DNA from: an uncultured Clostridia bacterium
GTDB taxonomy: Bacteria > Bacillota > Clostridia > Oscillospirales > Ruminococcaceae
Reading direction: 5' to 3'
Length of the DNA: 64,000 bases
NCBI GenBank assembly: GCA_947089135.1
Contig: CAMUJF010000002.1
Span: 118,506 to 182,505, forward strand
Positions 48,582-57,533 of the stretch are shown one piece after another (the first letter of the stretch is position 1; the number at the start of each line of letters is the position of its first letter). The notes below the pieces were generated by a model. That model saw only the letters and a list, made by a program, of their open reading frames with translations, was not told the origin of the DNA and ran no database searches. Position numbers and translations under genes: made by a program.

Positions 48582-49949
48582 ATGAGCGCATTGGATATCC
48601 CAAAGGGGATTTTTAAAAAGATCGGTTTATTCTTTTCAAGGCTTTTTGAAAAGGACGTCGTTGTGAAAATAACATCTCTTGTGGCGGCTATTGTAATATG
48701 GTTCGTTATTTCAGTAAGCGCGTATCCGACAACAGAAAGACCTGTTTACAACGTTCCCGTACAGATCGCTCTTGATGGGACTTATGCCGATTCAAACGGA
48801 CTTCAGGCTATGTCTGTGTCGGCTGAAATGGTCAACATCGTTGTGGAGGGCAACCGCGAACAGGTGGGAAATCTTTCTGCGGAGGAACTGACCGCTGTGG
48901 CTTCGGCGGAAAACGTTATGTATGCAATGGAGTACAGTCTGCCTTTGGAAATAGTATGTTCCTCGGGAAAGGAATTCAGCGTAAAAAAAATAGAACCGTC
49001 CTCGGTCACGGTTGATTTTGACAGGATCGTTTCTAAAGAAATTGAGATCGTTCCCGAGCTTTCCGGCGTATCCGCTGCCGACGGATATTTTATAGACGGC
49101 GAGGACAGCGTTGCCGTGGTGCCGAATATCGTCACCGTGACAGGTCCCGCAGAGGTAGTTGAAAGTATAACAAAAGCTTCCGCAGTGGTAAGCGAGGACG
49201 CTTCGCTGACAAGGACGGAGGATTTCAGAACAAGCGCTGTCAAGCTTTACAGAGGAACGGCAGCCGTGTCCGACGAGGAAAAGGAAAAGCTTTCCTTTGA
49301 CAAGACGGATTTTACCGTTCATGTTCCCGTGTACGGAAAGAAGACGGTAAAGCTGAACGTCCGCATAACGAACGCTCCCGACAGCTTCAATACCGAAAAG
49401 TTCAGGGAAAAGCTTGAATTGTCGGTGGACGAGATAGAGGTAGCTGTTCCGAACGAGCTTATAAGAGAAAATGAAATGGCAAATGAAGTTCTTGATATAG
49501 GCGTTATTGATATGCGCGAGGTTGATATCGGCAAGGAGTTCACGTTCGCGGTGGACAGCTTCCTGCCGGAGGGTTATCTGGACAGGAACGAGATAGGTAC
49601 GGTAACGGTGAAGTGTCCGTCCGAGGGACTTGTTAAACGCGCTATACACATAACAAATCCGTCGATACAGCTTGTAAACGTTCCGGGAAGATTTGATTTC
49701 AAGATAATAACCTCGGGTCTGATGCCGATGTTTATAGGTTCGGAGGAATCTATGGAGCAGATAACCTATATCGACGTTATAGCGCAGGTGGATATGCTCA
49801 ACGGTCTGAATGTGGAGGAGGGCGAAAGCTATCTGAAGCTGCCTGTTACGTTCAGCATACCCGCGTTTGACGACGTATGGTGCATAGGCACAGAGGACGG
49901 CGCTCTGTCTCCGAGAGTTACCGTTCAGGTAAAGGCTAAGGAGGATTAA
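48582..49949 (+). CDS. cdaR: CdaR, YbbR-domain regulator of CdaA
   Basis: A 455-residue protein with one N-terminal membrane helix (ITSLVAAIVIWFVISVSAYP, about residues 30-50) and several extracytoplasmic YbbR repeats, each opening with strand-rich segments such as VPVQIALDG, IEIVPELSG and KTVKLNVRITNAP. In Firmicutes CdaR binds CdaA and modulates its activity. Encoded 42 bp after cdaA with AAAGGAGCAGGATATAAAAT before the ATG. The usual third gene, glmM, is not here; an FAD dehydrogenase follows instead. Confidence 0.93.
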   Translation: MSALDIPKGIFKKIGLFFSRLFEKDVVVKITSLVAAIVIWFVISVSAYPTTERPVYNVPVQIALDGTYADSNGLQAMSVSAEMVNIVVEGNREQVGNLSAEELTAVASAENVMYAMEYSLPLEIVCSSGKEFSVKKIEPSSVTVDFDRIVSKEIEIVPELSGVSAADGYFIDGEDSVAVVPNIVTVTGPAEVVESITKASAVVSEDASLTRTEDFRTSAVKLYRGTAAVSDEEKEKLSFDKTDFTVHVPVYGKKTVKLNVRITNAPDSFNTEKFREKLELSVDEIEVAVPNELIRENEMANEVLDIGVIDMREVDIGKEFTFAVDSFLPEGYLDRNEIGTVTVKCPSEGLVKRAIHITNPSIQLVNVPGRFDFKIITSGLMPMFIGSEESMEQITYIDVIAQVDMLNGLNVEEGESYLKLPVTFSIPAFDDVWCIGTEDGALSPRVTVQVKAKED

Positions 49950-49952
49950 GCT

Positions 49953-51557
49953 TTGGCGGTAATTATTTCTCAGGTAAAGACTCCCATCACGGCGGCGAGG
50001 GAGGAAATAGTCGGAACGGCATTAAAAAAGGCGGGACTTGCTCCCGCCTCCGTTTTAAGGAGCGGAGTCAGGAAGACTTCCCTTGACGCCCGCGATAACA
50101 GCCGCATATGCCTTGTATCTTCGGTCTGGGCGGAGCTTGGAGACGAAGCCTCCGAGCTCCGTTTATGCGAAAGAAAGCCGTTCTGCGATCACGTTTCGTT
50201 GGAAGCCGTAAAAATTCTGCCCGACAAGATCTCATCGTACAGAACAGGCGTTAAAAAGAAAAAAGTTGTTATCGCAGGCTTCGGTCCGGCAGGTATATTT
50301 GCCGCTCTTACGCTGGCAGAATATGGCTTCGAGCCTGTTGTCGCCGAGCGCGGAGGGGACATTGACGAACGTGAAGAAACTGTACGGAAATTTCGCGGCG
50401 GCGGAGAGCTTGACGTTTCCACCAATATCCAGTTTGGCGAGGGAGGCGCGGGGACTTTCTCCGACGGAAAGCTTACCACCCGCATAAACGATCCTCTTTG
50501 CAGGTACGTTCTGGAAAGGTTTGCCGAACACGGCGCTCCCGAAGAAATACTGTTTAAGGCGAAGCCCCATATCGGTACGGATATGCTTCGGGGAGTACTG
50601 AAAAATCTCCGAAAAAAAATAATCGCTCTCGGAGGACAGGTGCGTTTCCATACGGCTTTGACAGATATTTCCTCCGAAAACGGACGTTTGAGATCGGTGA
50701 CTCTGAATGGCAGCGAAGAGATATCCTGCGACGCGCTTATCCTTGCGGTGGGGCACAGCGCGCGGGATACCTTTGAAATGATATCGGACAAAAAAATTTT
50801 TATCGAGCCGAAACCGTTTTCCGTCGGTGCAAGGATAGAGCATACTCAGGAATCTGTGAACCGTTCTCTTTACGGAAAACAGTGGAATAATCCCAATCTT
50901 CCCCAGGGAGAGTATCAGCTTTCATACCGTACAAATGGGCGGGCGGTCTACACGTTTTGTATGTGTCCCGGAGGCGTTGTCGTTCCTGCCGCAAGCGAGA
51001 GGGAGACTGTTGTTACAAATGGAATGAGCGAGTTTGCGCGGAACGGGGCGAATGCAAATTCCGCGCTTGTGGTATCGGTGTCCTCGGACGATTTCGGAAA
51101 AGATCCTTTGGACGGAGTGAGATTTGTCCGCAGTATCGAGAAAAGGGCGTACAGCCTTGCTTTGGGCGGCGGGAAATATTTTGCTCCCGCTGCCTCGGTT
51201 GGAAGCTTTCTGAACGGCGGCGGTTCTCTTAAAGGCGCGTCGGTAGTTCCCACCTACGCTCCGGGAGTTGCCGAATGCAATTTTGAGGAACTTTTTCCGA
51301 AATATGTTACGGACATGATGAGGATAGGTCTGCAAAATTTTTCCCGTAAAATGAAATGTTTCGGAGACATGAGCGCGGTGCTTACAGCTCCCGAAACGAG
51401 AACGTCATCTCCGGTGAGGATAACTCGCGGGGAAAGCATGGAATCAGTTTCAATTAAGGGTCTGTACCCGTGCGGAGAGGGCGCGGGCTACGCCGGAGGG
51501 ATAATGTCCGCCGCCGTGGACGGAGTAAGGTGCGCGTTAAAAATTATTGAAAATTAA
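49953..51557 (+). CDS. FAD-dependent dehydrogenase (uncharacterised conserved family)
   Basis: A 534-residue flavoprotein of the large uncharacterised FAD-dependent dehydrogenase family. An N-terminal domain of about 100 residues precedes the FAD Rossmann motif VVIAGFGPAGIFAALTLAEYGF. Then come GGAGTFSDGKLTTRIND, SVGARIEHTQESVNRSLYG, TFCMCPGGVVVPA and the C-terminal GLYPCGEGAGYAGGIMSAA, all family signatures. The reaction is unknown. The start is TTG at 49953, 7 nt after AAGGAGG. It lies 3 bp after cdaR, so it is co-transcribed with the c-di-AMP genes. Confidence 0.9.
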   Translation: MAVIISQVKTPITAAREEIVGTALKKAGLAPASVLRSGVRKTSLDARDNSRICLVSSVWAELGDEASELRLCERKPFCDHVSLEAVKILPDKISSYRTGVKKKKVVIAGFGPAGIFAALTLAEYGFEPVVAERGGDIDEREETVRKFRGGGELDVSTNIQFGEGGAGTFSDGKLTTRINDPLCRYVLERFAEHGAPEEILFKAKPHIGTDMLRGVLKNLRKKIIALGGQVRFHTALTDISSENGRLRSVTLNGSEEISCDALILAVGHSARDTFEMISDKKIFIEPKPFSVGARIEHTQESVNRSLYGKQWNNPNLPQGEYQLSYRTNGRAVYTFCMCPGGVVVPAASERETVVTNGMSEFARNGANANSALVVSVSSDDFGKDPLDGVRFVRSIEKRAYSLALGGGKYFAPAASVGSFLNGGGSLKGASVVPTYAPGVAECNFEELFPKYVTDMMRIGLQNFSRKMKCFGDMSAVLTAPETRTSSPVRITRGESMESVSIKGLYPCGEGAGYAGGIMSAAVDGVRCALKIIEN

Positions 51558-51692
51558 AATGTGGAAATCGTTCATATTATTACCTCACATAATAGATTTT
51601 TGCCCGTTAATAATACTAAGGCAAACCCCAAAACGCGGTTTTAAAAAATCGCAGAAATGCAAAATCTATATTTATGTAAGGAGTTAAACACT

Positions 51693-51881
51693 ATGAAAAA
51701 TGTAAATACTGTTCAGGGTAAGGAAACAATGGAGCGCTTCAAGATGGAAGCTGCAAGCGAGGTAGGCGTTAACCTCAAGAACGGCTACAACGGCGACCTC
51801 ACTTCAAGAGAAGCAGGTTCTGTAGGCGGTCAGATGGTCAAGAAGATGATCGACGCTTACAAGCAGGGTATCAAGTCCTAA
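51693..51881 (+). CDS. Alpha/beta-type small acid-soluble spore protein
   Basis: A 62-residue SASP: KMEAASEVGVNL, then SREAGSVGGQMVKKMIDAY, the two conserved parts of the family including the GPR protease site region (E-x-A-S-E). SASPs coat DNA in dormant spores and protect it from UV and heat, so this gene indicates a sporulating host or a recent descendant of one. TAAGGAGTTAAACACT precedes the ATG at 51693. It is a single gene; a forespore promoter is expected but I could not pick one with confidence. Confidence 0.95.
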   Translation: MKNVNTVQGKETMERFKMEAASEVGVNLKNGYNGDLTSREAGSVGGQMVKKMIDAYKQGIKS

Positions 51882-51945
51882 CGGATATTGATCCGTATGA
51901 ATATTTTAGCCGCATAAGATAAAAAAATTCTTTGCGGCAAATGAA

Positions 51946-52017
51946 AAGTTTCCCTTTTGCAGGATTCAAAATGTCATAAAATGTCATTTGTCCGGCAAAA
52001 GGGGACTTCTTTTTTAG
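51946..52017. terminator. Terminator between SASP gene and XRE gene
   Basis: AAGTTTCCCTTTTGC pairs with GCAAAAGGGGACTT across a 33-nt loop that contains a direct repeat AAAATGTCAT; followed by CTTTTTTA. Useful for both converging genes. Confidence 0.7.
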
Positions 52018-52021
52018 AGGT

Positions 52022-52366
52022 TCACATAAGCTCCGTCATAATTTCCACCGCCTGAGCGATTTTTACCGCTTTGTCCGCAGGGACGTTCGCAAGGGCGATT
52101 TTGATCCTCTGGACTGCTTCCTCTGATGTGGGTTTTGGCTCCATGGAAAAATCCATAAGCTCCGACATGGGGATTTTCAGTCCCTTGCATATTTTGTAGA
52201 TCGTTTCAATGGTAGGACATTTTTCCCCGCGCTCTACCTGACTCAGGTATGCCGGGTGAATGTCCGAGTCGAAAGCAAGAGCTTCCTGACTCATTTTTCT
52301 CATAACTCTGAAATCGCGTATCCTGCTGCCTACTCTATAGGCGATCTTTTCCCGTTCAAAGCTCAT
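52022..52366 (-). CDS. XRE-family transcriptional regulator
   Basis: A 114-residue regulator: HTH of Cro/CI type (VGSRIRDFRVMRKMSQEALAF, then DSDIHPAYLSQVERGEKCPTIETIYKICKGLKI) plus a short C-terminal helix region (PADKAVKIAQAVEIMTELM). The reading frame extends to 52456, but the ATG at 52366 gives the usual N-terminus; the ribosome binding site there is weak (GGCGGTG). An inverted repeat TGACGG-7-CCGTCA (52412-52430) lies in its upstream region and could be an operator. The 52367-52743 gap otherwise holds AT-rich DNA and the next promoter. Confidence 0.85.
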   Translation of the reverse strand: MSFEREKIAYRVGSRIRDFRVMRKMSQEALAFDSDIHPAYLSQVERGEKCPTIETIYKICKGLKIPMSELMDFSMEPKPTSEEAVQRIKIALANVPADKAVKIAQAVEIMTELM

Positions 52367-52682
52367 ATCGCACCGCCAATCTTTTAATTCACTGGTAACA
52401 AGATTTGCTTCTGACGGGTATTTTCCGTCATATACAAATGGCTTATGTACCGTCATTTGTTATACTATATTATAACTTTATATCCTATCGCCAATTCAGA
52501 CAAGTATCTAAAGACATAAAAAATATTTTTCAATATGCTGAAATTATTAAATTTTTTACAGTAACGACAACAGCTGTCGTTAATTTGAGTCTGTAATGTA
52601 AAAAGTATTAAAATTCTGTGTGCAAAATAGACAAGTATAAACTAAAAAATTGTCGTATATAGCAAAAATTTGCCTTAAGGTA

Positions 52683-52711
52683 TTGTTGAACTAAATTTTT
52701 AGTGATATAAT
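52683..52711 (+). promoter_or_regulatory. Promoter of the WYL-domain regulator
   Basis: TTGTTG (52683-52688), 17 bp, TATAAT (52706-52711), TGA before the -10. Confidence 0.78.
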
Positions 52712-52743
52712 ATATATGTCTATAAACTGAAAGGAACTGTTTT

Positions 52744-53724
52744 ATGCAAAATGATAATTTTAATCCGGGGTTTAAATATTACCGTGTTCTGAAAATTTAC
52801 GGAAAGCTTATGAGCGGCGAAGTCGTTTACAAAACCGAAGCGGCAAAGCTTTTCGGTGTGACGGAGCGCACGTTTCAGCGGGATATAGAGGATCTGCGCT
52901 GCTTTTTCGCCGACGACGCCGACGACAGCGGTATACGCAGGGAGCTTGTATACAGCAGGGAAATGAACGGTTATTATCTTGTGAATAAGGATGTCTCAAT
53001 GCTTAACGACAGTGAAACGATCGCGCTGTGCAAAATAATGCTTGAAAGCAGAGCGTTTACAAAAGATGAAATGACGCCGATAATAAACAAGCTTCTGAGC
53101 TGCTGCGTACACCCAAAGTTCGGGAGAAGAGCCATTGACTATATTTCCAACGAACTTGAATGTTACATAGAGCCTAACCACCATAAAAATTTTATTGATT
53201 CAATATCGGACATAAGCAGGGCTGTCAGCGAGCGTAAATATATGAAAATAAGATATCGCAGGCAGGACGGTTCAGAGACGGAGCGGGTCATAAAGCCTGT
53301 TGGGATAATGTTTTCGGAATTTTATTTTTATCTTCCTGCATTTGCTGAAAATACGGGAAAAGACATATTTCGCGGAGAAGACAGTTTATCCTCAGGGAGC
53401 GGCGATATATTTTTGTCGGCGTACAGGCTTGACCGCATACAGCAATTTGAGGTACTCGACAGGTGTTTTGACTCGCTCTGCAAAAACAGCTCGGACGAAA
53501 GAGAGCTGCGGAAAAGAATACAGTTTTTATGCGGAGGAAAGCTTCGCAGGGTAAAATTTCTGTATAAAGGAAAAAATGTGGAGGGCGTTCTGGACAGGTT
53601 TCCTGCGTCAAAGATCGTCGGCAGGTCTGACGACGGAGTGGTTTTTATCGCAGAGGCGTTCGGGGACGGTATAGACGTCTGGCTCAGAGGTCAGGGCAGA
53701 GCTGTCGAAATATTAAGTAATTGA
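52744..53724 (+). CDS. WYL-domain transcriptional regulator
   Basis: A 326-residue regulator: N-terminal winged HTH of the HTH_11 type (YKTEAAKLFGVTERTFQRDIEDLRCFF as two pieces), a WYL domain (about 160-235, with RYRRQDGSETERVIKPVGIMF and YFYLPAF; the W-Y-L core reads F-Y-L here) and a WCX C-terminal extension ending VDVWLRGQGRAVEILSN-like. WYL proteins sense ligands or nucleic acid ends and are common regulators of stress and defence systems. It lies directly upstream of the Ter operon in the same direction but is separated from it by a terminator and a separate promoter. Confidence 0.9.
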   Translation: MQNDNFNPGFKYYRVLKIYGKLMSGEVVYKTEAAKLFGVTERTFQRDIEDLRCFFADDADDSGIRRELVYSREMNGYYLVNKDVSMLNDSETIALCKIMLESRAFTKDEMTPIINKLLSCCVHPKFGRRAIDYISNELECYIEPNHHKNFIDSISDISRAVSERKYMKIRYRRQDGSETERVIKPVGIMFSEFYFYLPAFAENTGKDIFRGEDSLSSGSGDIFLSAYRLDRIQQFEVLDRCFDSLCKNSSDERELRKRIQFLCGGKLRRVKFLYKGKNVEGVLDRFPASKIVGRSDDGVVFIAEAFGDGIDVWLRGQGRAVEILSN

Positions 53725-53743
53725 AGCTGAGGACATGACTCGG

Positions 53744-53773
53744 AAACCGGGGAACGTCCCCGGCTTTTTATTT
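53744..53773 (+). terminator. Terminator of the WYL regulator gene
   Basis: CCGGGG-AACGT-CCCCGG (53747-53763) followed by CTTTTTATTTTT. Confidence 0.88.
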
Positions 53774-53828
53774 TTCTTGTAAATGATGTTATGTAAACAA
53801 GATTTCTTTGTCTGTAATCAAATTTTAA

Positions 53829-53857
53829 TTGACATTTTCTGTGATATGGTTTATACT
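53829..53857 (+). promoter_or_regulatory. Promoter of the Ter-like operon
   Basis: TTGACA (53829-53834), 17 bp, TATACT (53852-53857). The 120-nt leader carries a long-range hairpin, GGGCAGC/GCTGCCC (53907-53913 with 53949-53955). Confidence 0.8.
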
Positions 53858-53985
53858 TAATATGTATTGCTATGTTTTTTGCTTTGCTTGACCGTAATCA
53901 ATTTTTGGGCAGCTCTGCGGACGTGTGAAATATGACGTTTCGTATGCTGCTGCCCCAACACTTATCCGAAAGGCGGTTATTAAAT

Positions 53986-54627
53986 ATGTCAGAATTTTCA
54001 AGACGGCTTCCCGTTTATCTTCTTTTGGACGTTTCAGGCTCTATGCAGGGCGACCCTATCGAGGCGGTTCGTCACGGAGTCCGCGCTCTTATTTCAGAGC
54101 TCAGGGGAGACCCTCAGGCTCTTGAGACCGCGTATCTGTCGGTCATTACCTTTAATTCAAGCGCAAGACAGGTTACTCCGCTTACCGAGCTCATGCTCTT
54201 TAAAGAACCCCAGCTTTCCGCGGGGGGAGCTACAGCTCTTGGCGCAGCTTTGAGACTTCTTGCGGACTGTATCAAGTCAGAGGTCAGAAAGTCCACCGAG
54301 ACGCAAAAGGGCGACTGGAGACCGCTTGTGTTTATCCTTACGGACGGCGCTCCTACCGACGAATGGCGCGAGGCGGCGGCTGTACTCAAAACCACAAAGC
54401 CCGCAAATATCATTGCCTGTGCGGCGGGCGCATACGCCGATACCACCGTGCTCAAGGAGATAACGGAGTGCGTGCTGATGATGAACACCCTTTCTGCGGG
54501 AGACTTGGCTCAGTTCTTTGCATGGGTGTCAAGCTCGGTCAAGATGTCCTCCAAGAGCCTTGACGCAAAGCCGGGGGCGAATATCGAACTTCCGCCGCCT
54601 CCGCAGGGCTTTGTTATCGTTCCGTAA
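53986..54627 (+). CDS. TerY-like vWA-domain protein
   Basis: A 213-residue von Willebrand A protein with a complete metal site (MIDAS): DVSGSM at residues 15-20, the Thr in GGATALGAAL, and the Asp in LTDGAPTDEW. It has no signal peptide. Family knowledge: TerY vWA proteins occur with a PP2C phosphatase and a protein kinase as the TerY-P triad of tellurite-resistance/stress systems. Exactly that order follows here. The ATG at 53986 has AAAGGCGG 9 nt upstream; an in-frame ATG at 53932 lies inside the leader hairpin and has no ribosome binding site. Confidence 0.93.
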   Translation: MSEFSRRLPVYLLLDVSGSMQGDPIEAVRHGVRALISELRGDPQALETAYLSVITFNSSARQVTPLTELMLFKEPQLSAGGATALGAALRLLADCIKSEVRKSTETQKGDWRPLVFILTDGAPTDEWREAAAVLKTTKPANIIACAAGAYADTTVLKEITECVLMMNTLSAGDLAQFFAWVSSSVKMSSKSLDAKPGANIELPPPPQGFVIVP

Positions 54628-54681
54628 TCCAATTAATTAAGTAATTGCCAATCGACCTTACCAATTGATCGGGAGGAACTA

Positions 54682-56001
54682 ATGGAAAATAATAACATCA
54701 ATAATGCTGCGGAAGCAATGTCCGCAGCTCCCGCCGAGGCGGAAAAGGAGGTTTTGCGGGAAGCTGTTCCGAAATCTTCGGACGTTGCTGTGCATGACAG
54801 GGAAAAGCTTTCCGACAGAGACGTTACCGCCCATACTGCCGCTATGTGGAAATATAATCCCGTCCCCGAAAGTCCTGAGCCATATCCGGAGTCGATAAAC
54901 GGATTTGCGTTCTTGGAGGGATTTTCCGTAACTGCGGCTTCCGTCCGCGGAAAAAAACACAAGCACGACGGCTCAAACCGCGACGACAGCTTTGCTTTTG
55001 AAATAATCGACGGTATGGCGGTCGCGGCTGTCTCTGACGGCGCAGGCTCTAAGGCGTTCTCGCGGGTAGGCGCTAAAGCCGCCTGTGAGGCTGTTATAAA
55101 ATACTCGAAAATACGTCTTGAAGCCATAAAAAGGGACTTTCCCGATTTCCGTAAGAACTTGGGCGGAGATATCGGCAGCGCGGAATTCGGAAAGGTGTGC
55201 TCCCAAATAGCGGGAATGCTTCGGGATAGCTGCGCGGAGGCATTTGCCGCGGTAGAAGCTGCCGCCGAAAAGCGTTCGGAAAATCCCGAATTTGAAGCTG
55301 CTGTGGACAGGAAACCCGAACTGAAGGACTTCTCCTGCACGCTTCTTGCGGCTGCGTTTATTCCCGTGGAGACCAAAAGCGGCAGAGAGTACCTTACCGC
55401 GTCCATTCAGGTCGGGGACGGAATGATAGCCGCCGTTGACGAAAACGCGGAGGTCAAAAACGCGCTCATAATCCTCGGAGACGCGGACAGCGGCAGCTTT
55501 GCGGGAGAAACCGAGTTTATTACATCGGAGCAGTTCAGAAATCCCGAAAGCCTGATGAGCCGCACAAAAGTACGCCGCGGACGGTTAACGTCGTTCCTGA
55601 TGATGACAGACGGTGTTGCGGACGACTATTATCCAAATAATCCGCAGTTGCTGCGGCTTGCTTTGGATTTGAAGCTTAACGGTATAATGCCTGCGGCAGG
55701 GACGGAGGATACGGTCGAAAACACGGATACTGCCGTGCCAGAGCCTGTGTCTTACCCGTGGGTAAACGACGGGGACGTTTTTTATGCGCTTCAATACGCT
55801 AAAAATGTACTGTCCGAAACGGGTCTGACTCTGGAAGACTTGTGGAAAAACAAGGCTTTGCAGAAAAAAGCGTCGCTGCCGGAATTCGGTATAGTCCACG
55901 AAAAGAACCGCGCCGAAATGCTGACGGTATGGCTTGACAACTATGTAGAGCGTGGTTCGTTTGATGACAGGACGCTGCTGATGATAAATATCGAAAATTA
56001 A
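54682..56001 (+). CDS. PP2C-family protein phosphatase of the TerY-P triad
   Basis: A 439-residue protein. About 75 N-terminal residues are Ala/Glu-rich and probably disordered. The PP2C domain then shows the metal-binding Asp residues in NRDDSFAFE (about 99-107) and AVSDGAGSKAFSRVGA (116-131), FLMMTDGVADDYYPN (305-319) and FDDRTLLMI near the end. It removes phosphate from Ser/Thr and is expected to oppose the kinase encoded 13 bp downstream. It lies 54 bp after the vWA gene. GGGAGGAACTA precedes the ATG. Confidence 0.93.
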   Translation: MENNNINNAAEAMSAAPAEAEKEVLREAVPKSSDVAVHDREKLSDRDVTAHTAAMWKYNPVPESPEPYPESINGFAFLEGFSVTAASVRGKKHKHDGSNRDDSFAFEIIDGMAVAAVSDGAGSKAFSRVGAKAACEAVIKYSKIRLEAIKRDFPDFRKNLGGDIGSAEFGKVCSQIAGMLRDSCAEAFAAVEAAAEKRSENPEFEAAVDRKPELKDFSCTLLAAAFIPVETKSGREYLTASIQVGDGMIAAVDENAEVKNALIILGDADSGSFAGETEFITSEQFRNPESLMSRTKVRRGRLTSFLMMTDGVADDYYPNNPQLLRLALDLKLNGIMPAAGTEDTVENTDTAVPEPVSYPWVNDGDVFYALQYAKNVLSETGLTLEDLWKNKALQKKASLPEFGIVHEKNRAEMLTVWLDNYVERGSFDDRTLLMINIEN

Positions 56002-56014
56002 CGGGGAGGATACT

Positions 56015-57484
56015 ATGAGCAGGATCGGGGAGGCAACTCTTTCCAACGGAAAAAAGGTACCGTACGTTATAACCGACAACCCGCCTCGCGGCGGAATGAA
56101 ATATACATATTTCGCTCCCGACAAGTCGTACGTTGTGCAGTTTTTCAACGAACCGAACAAGATCGACCGGAATATGTCCGCCCGTCTGGAGGCGATAATA
56201 GGGCGGTACAACCCTACTATTCCCGAATCAAAGGGCGGCGCCATAGGCAGCGACGAGCGGCTTGCAAAATATTTTTCGGGACGGTTCTGCTGGCCTACCG
56301 ATTTGGTTGTCGCTCCCGAATTCGGCATAGTTTCCCCCGCATACCCCAAAAGCTTTTTTTTCGGGGACAATGCTTCACAGTTCCTCGACCTTAAGGGAAA
56401 GGATAAGAAAAGCAACTGGTTCACATCGGGAAACAGGCGGTTCCTGAACAAAAGCGAGCTGGGGGATTTCCGTTCCATGATACAGATGTCCCTGCTTTTG
56501 TCACGGTCTATCAGGCGGCTTCATCAGGCAGGACTTGCTCATTCCGACCTTTCCAACAACAACGTCCTTATCGATCCTAAAACTGGTAACTGCGTTGTTA
56601 TTGACATTGATTCCCTTGTAGTGCCGGGGCTGTTCCCTCCGGAGGTGGCGGGAACAAGGGGCTATATCGCTCCCGAAGTATTGTCCACAATGGAGCTTGA
56701 CAGGAGCGATCCGCGGAGAATGATACCCAGTTCGGTTACCGATCTGCACGCGCTGGCGGTGCTTATCTACGAGTATCTGTTTTGCCGCCACCCTCTTATG
56801 GGACCTAAAATTTTCTCCTCCGAGTCAGCCGAAAAGGACGACTACCTGGGTCTTGGTCCTATGGCTTTGTTTATTGAAAATCCCGATGATACGTCAAACC
56901 GTCCGACAACATTAAAGACCACTATCAAGGACTTGGGACCGATACTTGAAAAGCTGTTTCTGAGAGCTTTTGTGGACGGTCTGCACAATCCGCCTCTGCG
57001 CCCCTCGGCTATGGAGTGGGAGCGGGGTCTCGTCCGCACATGGGACTTGCTGCATAAGTGCTCAAATCCCTCCTGCGAGAAAAAATGGTTCGTTTTGTAC
57101 GATATCGACCGTCCTGTCTGTCCGTTCTGCGGAACAAGGATAGCGGACAGGAATATTGTCCGCTTCGAGCTGAACACCGAGGTGCGGGGTCACAGCGGCG
57201 AATGGAGGAAGCATTCGGAGCTGGACGTTGTAAACAATACTCCTCTTTTCAAATGGCATATGCAGAGCAATGTTTTTGCCGATGAAAAGGCGGACAAGAC
57301 CTTGCAGGCGTACGTCTGCTGTCATAACGGCGAGTGGTTCCTGATAAACCGCAACGCCGAGGGATTGCTGTCCCCTCAGGGCAATCCCGTTCCCGCAGGA
57401 AAAGCCATTCGCATTGCGGATGGCACGGTGTTCCGCGCTTCAAGAAGCGACAGGGGAATGCTGATAAAGGTTAAGATAATATGA
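56015..57484 (+). CDS. Protein kinase with zinc ribbon, TerY-P triad
   Basis: A 489-residue protein. The kinase domain has catalytic loop AHSDLSNNNVLID (about 175-187), DIDS in place of DFG (197-200), GTRGYIAPEVL and SVTDLHALAVLIYEYLF. The strand that normally holds the ATP-binding Lys reads YVVQFF, so that Lys is not obvious. A zinc ribbon follows (CSNPSCEKKW...CPFCGT, about 350-375). The C-terminal ~100 residues, ending WFLINRNAEGLLSP...GTVFRAS, look FHA-like. GGGGAGGATACT precedes the ATG. The stop overlaps a 13-codon frame by ATGA. Confidence 0.9.
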   Translation: MSRIGEATLSNGKKVPYVITDNPPRGGMKYTYFAPDKSYVVQFFNEPNKIDRNMSARLEAIIGRYNPTIPESKGGAIGSDERLAKYFSGRFCWPTDLVVAPEFGIVSPAYPKSFFFGDNASQFLDLKGKDKKSNWFTSGNRRFLNKSELGDFRSMIQMSLLLSRSIRRLHQAGLAHSDLSNNNVLIDPKTGNCVVIDIDSLVVPGLFPPEVAGTRGYIAPEVLSTMELDRSDPRRMIPSSVTDLHALAVLIYEYLFCRHPLMGPKIFSSESAEKDDYLGLGPMALFIENPDDTSNRPTTLKTTIKDLGPILEKLFLRAFVDGLHNPPLRPSAMEWERGLVRTWDLLHKCSNPSCEKKWFVLYDIDRPVCPFCGTRIADRNIVRFELNTEVRGHSGEWRKHSELDVVNNTPLFKWHMQSNVFADEKADKTLQAYVCCHNGEWFLINRNAEGLLSPQGNPVPAGKAIRIADGTVFRASRSDRGMLIKVKII

Positions 57485-57490
57485 ATCGCG

Positions 57491-57533
57491 AAAGGAGAGT
57501 TACCGAAAACATTTCGGTATAGTATAGAACAGT
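57491..57533 (+). promoter_or_regulatory. Remote ribosome binding site with hairpin before the P-type ATPase homologue
   Basis: AAAGGAGAG (57491-57499) is 34 nt from the ATG at 57534. TACCGAA/TTCGGTA (57501-57507 with 57513-57519) can fold between them and bring them within about 15 nt. Confidence 0.45.
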
